A stretch of 35,016 nt of DNA from Sphaeroforma arctica JP610 (taxonomy: Eukaryota; Opisthokonta; Ichthyosporea; Ichthyophonida): contig NW_014040532.1 in the NCBI RefSeq assembly GCF_001186125.1, positions 23,784 to 58,799 of the forward strand, read 5' to 3'. Shown piece by piece: positions 29,924 through 35,016 of this stretch (within the stretch, counting starts at the first letter, position 1; every line of letters begins with the position of its first letter). A program made the position numbers and the translations under genes. The notes under the pieces are model-generated. The model saw nothing but the letters and a program-made list of their open reading frames with translations, did not search any database and was not told the DNA's origin.

Positions 29924-30500
29924 CAGAGTTAACATCCGTCAACGTAATTCCGATGCTACTGTATTAACACTTAAATCGATAGGTCCTTATATAATCTCTG
30001 TAGCAGACACTAAAAGTGGAACGTACGAGGTAAATAACCCCGATGGGTCTAGTGTGGTTAATATGGGCACAAGTCGTATTCCGACTACAGAGATTATACT
30101 CGCAAGAAGACATGACTCTAATGCCCCGCTTGATCGTTCTGAATTTAAAGACATTATATGGAGAACGGATAAGGGAGGCTATATATACTATCGTACACGC
30201 TTTATAGACGGTACAATAGCTGAGTTGACTTTGGATGCTTTCGATAACCAAGACTATTTAAAAGCTTTTAATCGAAAATGGCGTAAACGCCTGCATAAGT
30301 CACAAGTTGAAAAAGATAGCATGTTTCCATCGTCTGAAGGAACGGAAGTTAAAACTTATCCACCTACAGCATTTATCCCGAGCCTTAATGCTCATCCTTC
30401 ATATGTGCTGAAGACACTGAAGTGTGAGAAACGTCCAGTCGACCACCACGGACCTACTGGACCTAAGCCCAAAACTCACAGGGTAACCGAGTACGCTTAA
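29924..30500 (+). pseudogene. integrase C-terminal domain and family-specific tail of element 2
   Basis: VGDRVNIRQRNSDATVL (about 29920-29968) and SGTYEVNNPDGSSVVNM (about 30015-30065) are the integrase C-terminal beta-barrel. Next comes IIWRTDKGGYIYYRTRFIDG, AELTLDAFDNQDYLKAFNRK, then YPPTAFIPS and HHGPTGPKPK, with a stop at 30500. The middle part has a strand-strand-helix look reminiscent of a chromodomain, which many Ty3/Gypsy elements (chromoviruses) carry here; that reading is tentative. Parallel stretches exist in element 1. Fossil. Confidence 0.75.
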
Positions 30501-30628
30501 CTTCTCCGCCTGAGAAACAATAACTATATGTTATGCTACTTATTTGATGTTTCGGCCCGTTTTTCCTTTCTCTCTTTTTGACCCATAATCAGCTTGAGTG
30601 AGCAACTTGCTTTTCATGGGTCTCAAAG

Positions 30629-30640
30629 CTGGGTGGGGGT
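30629..30640 (+). other. Polypurine tract of element 2
   Basis: GCTGGGTGGGGGT immediately precedes the LTR start TGTGTAATAAG; equivalent to GCTGAGGGGGGGT of element 1. Confidence 0.75.
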
Positions 30641-31481
30641 TGTGTAATAAGCCGGGCCTCCACATTAGACTCTATGTTACAAACGTACTCTAAAACAGTA
30701 CGTAAATTATAAACGTACTCTTAATAGTACGAGGAACTTAAGTTTCTTAAATGTGCTCTCAATAGTACGAGGAACTTAAGTTTCCTAAATGTGCTCTTAA
30801 TAGCACGAGGAACTTAAGTTTCCTAAAATGGTTTTTAATGGTTTTATTAATTAATACTTTTTCCATTTTACATATCAGATATTTGGACGAGGCCATTAAA
30901 TGGCCTCAGTAAAATGCCAAACATAAAGAGTTGGTCCAGTTCTATTAATAGAACTTTATTTATTTTCCAACTTTATTTATATCTGAATACTTCGGTAACG
31001 AGATGGCTCAACCGAATATAGGTTTCTAGGGACTATTAACGTTACCTAGTTGATCCTCCGATCAGCCAACCAGATGTGCCAGTCTGATGAAGGCTAAGTC
31101 GGTAATTCTTGATAGTGGCAAGTTATTGGTTAAGACAATAACTAAGGACATCAAGAGCTTTTTATTTTTTATTTTTTCTAAGAATAGGGTTTTATGAGTC
31201 TCTCGGATTCGCCCCAGTGGAACATACCATAGTTTCTAATATAGCGACAACGAAACACCAAATAAAATCCCTTCGGCGGAAACAGTACTGAGAGGATTAT
31301 ATATAGGCAATGTCTCAGCCTCACAATCCCTCAGAGTATTGCTGTTTTCACGAGGCATACCTAACTTTACTAAAAGTCTCATTTCGTTTATTTACTTTGA
31401 TATTTTTACGATACTTAGAATATACCCACGCGTTTATTTATTCTAAGGCGTTAATATCGCCTTGAGAGACCGAATCTTACA
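30641..31481 (+). repeat. 3' LTR of element 2 (841 bp)
   Basis: Starts TGTGTAATAAGCC after the polypurine tract and ends GAATCTTACA. The U3 part has three 38-bp tandem repeats, a palindrome GAGGCCATTTAATGGCCTC-like at 30889-30907 and a perfect 18-bp palindrome AGTTCTATTAATAGAACT at 30938-30955. A TATATATA box sits at about 31298-31305 and is followed by GTCTCAGCCTCACAATCCCT. CCAGATGTGCCAGTCT near 31068 recalls the element 1 LTR. Confidence 0.8.
30715..30828 (+). repeat. Three 38-bp tandem repeats in U3 of the element 2 LTR
   Basis: Each unit reads GTRCTCTTAATAGTACGAGG then AACTTAAGTTTCCTAAAT. Inside each are the perfect palindrome AACTTAAGTT and the inverted pair GTACT...AGTAC. Tandem palindromes in U3 are typical of enhancer repeats that bind a dimeric factor. 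Confidence 0.85.
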
Positions 31482-31757
31482 CAGTGGATCATCATGCGGA
31501 GGATGCCAAAATTCCTGATCCTACCCCTGAGAAAACTGGAAATTGAGCTGATTTTGTGGAAGATTCTGATGATTCCCAATCTGATACTTCAATTATTCTA
31601 CCCAAGTCTATTGGGCTATTCCCAGTCTCTTCAGAAATGGGTTTACCGTGATTCTGATGATCGGCAGGGAACTTAAGGATTGAGGTGACAATTTTGTATG
31701 AGATGGATCTCTTCATGTCTGGACTCCAGAAAGTCCTGATTTGTACTACCGCGATCC

Positions 31758-31802
31758 TCACACGAAAGCTTAGAAATACTTTGCCATTCAACTTTCGTGT
31801 GA
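31758..31802. repeat. 11-bp inverted repeats
   Basis: TCACACGAAAG (31758-31768) faces CTTTCGTGTGA (31792-31802) across 23 bases. The same 11-mer also occurs at 28458-28468, in the putative short LTR. Confidence 0.6.
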
Positions 31803-31889
31803 AAACAATTCCAGTACTAGTGTAGTCAAAACCGAGTTGCGCTTAGTCAAAAGTGTTAACCAAAGGACATGCACACGTTCACATCAGGC

Positions 31890-33279
31890 ACCCCAGCTTG
31901 TCAATCCAAGTCTGTTCCAACTTCCTCGTCAGCTCTTCTTCCATCAACTCATCGTCACTTTGCACATACGACTCATCGACCAAGTCATGAATGTGCATCA
32001 CCTCAGTCTCCCCCGTTTTGGTGGTTGGTTGATCCGGCATAATATCACCGTCCACTAAATTAACACGAGGCCGAAAATTAGGACCCGAACCGTAAGTCCC
32101 GCGTGTCGATGTGCTTGCAGCCGATGTACGTTGAACTGTAGCCCCACCATTTTGTGGGCGGCTACTTGTGTTAGCCTGGACCGGTACTCGTTGTAAGTTA
32201 GACCAACAACTTGCATGTCCTGGTTCCGGCGGAATGTTTTGCTCACATGATCGACAACGATGCCGTGGGTTCGACGTAGGTGGTGCAAGCGGGTTAGCGC
32301 GTGTATTCGCCTACGTACGCAAGTTTGAACGTGATCGCGAGTTCCCAGGAATTCGTTGAGGTCGCGAAAACTTGTTCTGGTGATTTTCTTCTGCTTTGTC
32401 AATGTTCACACGTAATACATCACGCATCTTCTCAGACAAGTAGTTTCGCCATTGTGGATGCATTCGAATGGTATCCCGGTAGTAGACCCCACCTGCAGCT
32501 TGGTATATAAGATTAAGTATACCATTGTTGCGGTATGCCTGTGGGGGGTTCTCATACTGTCGCTTTTCCATGAACTCTGCCTTGCGTTCAAAATCACGAA
32601 TCTGAGTATTAAGCGGTACCGAAGGCGTCAGCTTCATGCACGCTAACACCGATTCTCCAGGTCTTATTCTTTGTACGTACAATAAAAGCAGTGGCATCCT
32701 CAAATGTCATAGACTGTAATTTTTGCTCGTTTTCCACAATAAAATCCAATAGCGCCTTAGGAGCCCCTTCATGCTGTAGATCTCGGTGTAAACCCATTTG
32801 CATGTGAATCGGTTCTAGCTTGTGGAATCGCGCATTCTTATGCCAGTCCAAGATAAACGCGTGTAATTGTATCTTCTGCGGATTGTCCAAATAATAGTTG
32901 CCCTGTGGGTTGGTCGGCCATTTCTTCGGTGTTCGTTTGTCGACCGTTATTGAACACGTCTTCAGAGTCTCATACGACGCCCGAGTTAGACCCTGTAGCG
33001 CACGCGCATCGTCCATGCGTCCGTCTGCTTCTGCATGCATCATCCGTTGTGTCAGTTGAAAAACTTGCATCTTCATCTCGGCCGCTGTCGATACAGTAAT
33101 GCTAGGCTCCGTAGGTTCCAACCTTTCTGACGTTTCACCGCCTGTGGGTCTTCCAAGTAGCGGTCGTGATGAACATGAAGGTGTTTGCGGTATGCAATTG
33201 TATCAATAGGGACATTTACCGCATCCTGAGAATTCTCCTGTAACTCTTCGGGTGAACGTGGGCGACGATGACGTTGCAA
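31890..33279 (-). pseudogene. gag-like retroelement remnant on the minus strand
   Basis: Long open stretches read leftward: 33121-32609 (170 codons: MEPTEPSITVSTAAEMKM start, later LLDFIVENEQKLQSMTFEDA), then PPQAYRNNGILNLIYQAAGG near 32550-32490, then a Pro/Arg-rich part with HRCRSCEQNIPPEPGHASCW (about 32260-32200), which has a C-x2-C...H-x2-C zinc-knuckle-like cluster, and an acidic end (DLVDESYVQSDDELMEEEL, about 31985-31925). Helical capsid-like part, then knuckle, then acidic tail is the order of an LTR-element gag. Broken fossil with a few breaks; the family is unknown and it does not resemble the gag-like start of element 1. Confidence 0.5.
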
Positions 33280-34074
33280 CTTATTGTAGAAATACGGCCT
33301 CCGGCCAGTCTAAAATATCAAGATCAAATGAGATAACACATTGGGTTTTATTTGTATTTAAAATAATTCAATACAAGTTCGTTTTCCAATATTTCCAAAG
33401 TGTTCTAAATTCACTTTGATGGCTCCAATAGCCTGAGTATTTGGTATGGCTCATTTACTTGGACCTATATAGCAGATGTAGGATAATAAAAACCAAATTT
33501 TATAATCTCTGAACTACTACTTACAGGTTTTGGTTTTCCCACCAATCTCCAAAATCCAATAAGTCTTTTTCTTTTTTAACTTTTCTTCAGATGGAACTTT
33601 ATTTACATTAGCTAATGTATTAACTTGACTTATGTTCTCATGTCTATCTACAAATTAGACATGTGATCATGAACACTTAGTACTTTTAGTGAAAATCATT
33701 CAATAAAGAACAGCTAGAGGTACGTCCAGTGTGATCGAGGATATTAAGGCTCTTACCAAGAGGCAGTCCCGATCATTCTTACTCAAGCTACCACTGCTAA
33801 ATCCTAACTGACTTAAATTGTATTTTAGTTTATAGAACATAGTTTAAAGCATAGAAATATCCATCGAAGTTTACATATTTTACATATTTTTCAGTTATTT
33901 AGTAGTTACCGCAGTGTACTGCTCCTAGATTGTCCAACAATTGCTTACTATCCAGCGACAGGACTGTAAGTAGTCTATACTACCCCATAGTGGCTAATAC
34001 TACCCTAAATGGTTAGTTACTCGCTAGTTACTATAACCAGACTTTATTAATTTTCTTATTCTTCAGCTATTACT
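33280..34074. other. Non-coding stretch between two divergent gag-like ORFs
   Basis: AT-rich, no gene. It separates the minus-strand gag-like remnant from the + strand ORF at 34075 and so must hold the leader or promoter of one or both, perhaps LTR sequence. CTATACTACCCCATAGTGGC and AATACTACCCTAAATGG (about 33976-34010) form a short near-repeat. No match to the LTRs of elements 1 and 2 was seen. Confidence 0.4.
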
Positions 34075-34629
34075 ATGGCTAAAGGAAATTCTAAAGGCAA
34101 GGGAGCCGCCAGCTCTAAGCCTGATAAGCCTGTTGAGGTTCCTGAGGTTACTGGGGATGCTGGTCCGTCTGGTACTGAGCCTGCCGTTGAAGCTGTAAAG
34201 GAAGCCGTTTCTGAGCTTGGTTCTGAGGAAAACTCTGAGAATGACTCGTCGGACCCTAAAGCCTTGGAAGTGGAGGTCTCAACTACCGCGGAAAGGATCG
34301 CCAGCGTCCGTGTGTCTCCTGGTAGTGCAGCCCAGGGCCTCAGCTCGCCATCTGACCGCGAAAAGTCAGATATTGGAAAGGCTATATATCCTGAACAAGT
34401 GGAGGAATCGTCTCGAGATCGACGGTTTATTACTACTAAAAGTCAGCACAATCCACCTATTAACAAAGATGGTGGCGTTCCATTTCGTGGGATTTCATTA
34501 AATGCCTCGCCACTGAATGTTGGGGCGGAAGACGCAAATGTTGGGGACGCCATAACTCGACAACGAGTGTTTGGACCTTCTCAATCTCGACGCCATCTGA
34601 ACCGCAAAGATGAGCTTTTAAGGAGCTAG
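34075..34629 (+). pseudogene. gag-like ORF, unknown family, continues toward the window end as remnants
   Basis: ATG at 34075 opens 184 codons: a basic start MAKGNSKGKGAASSKPDK, then an acidic Ser-rich stretch (EAVSELGSEENSENDSSDPK) and a more polar C-part (FITTKSQHNPPINKDGGVPF). A Lys-rich then acidic start is also seen in the gag-like ORF of element 1, but I see no capsid or knuckle motif. Coding-like sequence continues in other frames to the window end, including an acidic Ser-rich stretch near 34985-35015. It could be a retroelement gag or a decayed host gene. Confidence 0.35.
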
Positions 34630-34705
34630 CCGCTGCCGCAGCTTCTGACCCTTCGACCATATCCCACGTGGCCGATATTCTTCCTATACCGAAGAAAATA
34701 ATATT

Positions 34706-34778
34706 CCAAGCCGGGTTTCAAATCTGGGGCGCACTGGTTAACCAGCCAGCAGGGTTACCACTGAGCCAGTTACCGCTA
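34706..34778 (-). repeat. tRNA-like sequence (degenerate tRNA or SINE head)
   Basis: On the minus strand, TGGCTCAGTGG is a perfect pol III A box; 44 nt further, GATTTGAAACC matches 8 of 11 positions of the B box GGTTCGAATCC. The spacing is that of a tRNA gene. Between them CTGGTTAACCAG could form the anticodon stem-loop. The acceptor stem does not pair well, so it is not a working tRNA. It lies in the gag-like ORF region. Confidence 0.5.
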
Positions 34779-35016
34779 GTGAAGCTGGTATAACCCCAAG
34801 ATTCAATCTCTATAGCTCGGAAGTTACTATCGACCATCCTCTCGACAAACGTAACCCTGTCAGAGGCTATGATCGTATATAAATCGATGAGGCTTACCAC
34901 CCTCATAACATTGATCCTCATTTATCATCTGACCCTGGTCATCACGACTTTGGCAATCGCTACACCAGTACCTCACTAGAGTGTTCCCGCTCTAGCTCTG
35001 AGGATGAGGAAGTGAG

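Larger units (their letters stand above)
28780..31481 (+). mobile_element. 5'-truncated Ty3/Gypsy-type LTR element (fossil, element 2)
   Basis: Contains an integrase region (29021-29923), integrase C-terminus and family-specific tail (30054-30500), polypurine tract and a full 3' LTR (30641-31481). Gag, protease and reverse transcriptase are absent. At the left edge there is no direct LTR; instead ~100 bp are the reverse complement of the 3' LTR end, so the piece is bounded by TG...CA in inverted form. The integrase has few breaks (one or two), so it is younger than element 1. No target-site duplication is evident. Confidence 0.8.

Noticed and set aside
28780-31481. Ginger-type or other integrase-bearing DNA transposon
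   Set aside because: The inverted ends suggested it, but the right side is a complete LTR with polypurine tract, U3 repeats and TATA box, and the integrase is collinear with that of LTR element 1.
1-35016. CRISPR arrays, bacterial operons or ribosome binding sites
   Set aside because: Spliceosomal introns, LTR elements and telomere-like repeats show a eukaryotic nuclear context; the tandem repeats have no spacer structure.

Overview
The window is nuclear DNA from a eukaryote. It holds one intron-rich gene with GT-AG splice sites, several decayed LTR retrotransposons, a fold-back DNA element, minisatellites and short interstitial arrays of CCCTAAA/TTTAGGG. The gene carries a zinc-finger block very like fungal PacC/Rim101 and a very long glutamine-rich tail. 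With the repeat load, this suggests a unicellular opisthokont (an ichthyosporean-type holozoan or an early-branching fungus). That placement is inference; no marker fixes the species.

Layout. 1-5454: an old Ty3/Gypsy-type element on the + strand. The window opens in the end of its 5' LTR; gag-like, reverse-transcriptase-like and integrase-like stretches follow, then a polypurine tract and an 807-bp 3' LTR. Part of its integrase region is duplicated. 5455-7500: minus-strand coding-like remnants and a third related LTR end. 7500-12640: mostly featureless DNA with a faint coding remnant, a G-rich run and a telomere-like tract.

12640-23175: the only well-supported host gene, on the minus strand. 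Nine exons join in a consistent frame to about 2513 codons. The product starts with three PacC-like zinc fingers (residues ~20-113), followed almost at once by a SAM domain (~121-185), then a Gln/Asn/Ser-rich region, basic patches, polyQ coiled coils, a proline run and a long acidic Ser-rich tail. The last exon alone encodes about 1857 residues. I found no described PacC protein with this arrangement from memory, and it is the main find here. A second perfect GTAAGT inside exon 7 could give a short isoform that lacks the whole tail, which would recall how fungal PacC is activated by losing its C-terminus.

23257-28700: AT-rich repeat mosaic with a G-quadruplex-prone tract, a ~594-bp fold-back element, a 36-bp tandem repeat, a GTCTGGA minisatellite, a second TTTAGGG tract, GC-rich palindromic islands and a possible short solo LTR. 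28780-31481: a second, 5'-truncated Ty3/Gypsy-type element with integrase, a conserved post-integrase module, polypurine tract and 841-bp 3' LTR; its left edge is an inverted copy of its own LTR end. 31890-33279: a minus-strand gag-like fossil with a zinc-knuckle-like cluster. 34075-35016: a + strand gag-like ORF, carrying a tRNA-like sequence on the minus strand, that leaves the window.

The pieces do not form an operon or pathway: one host regulatory gene sits between two retroelement graveyards. All calls come from reading the sequence; no database search was run.
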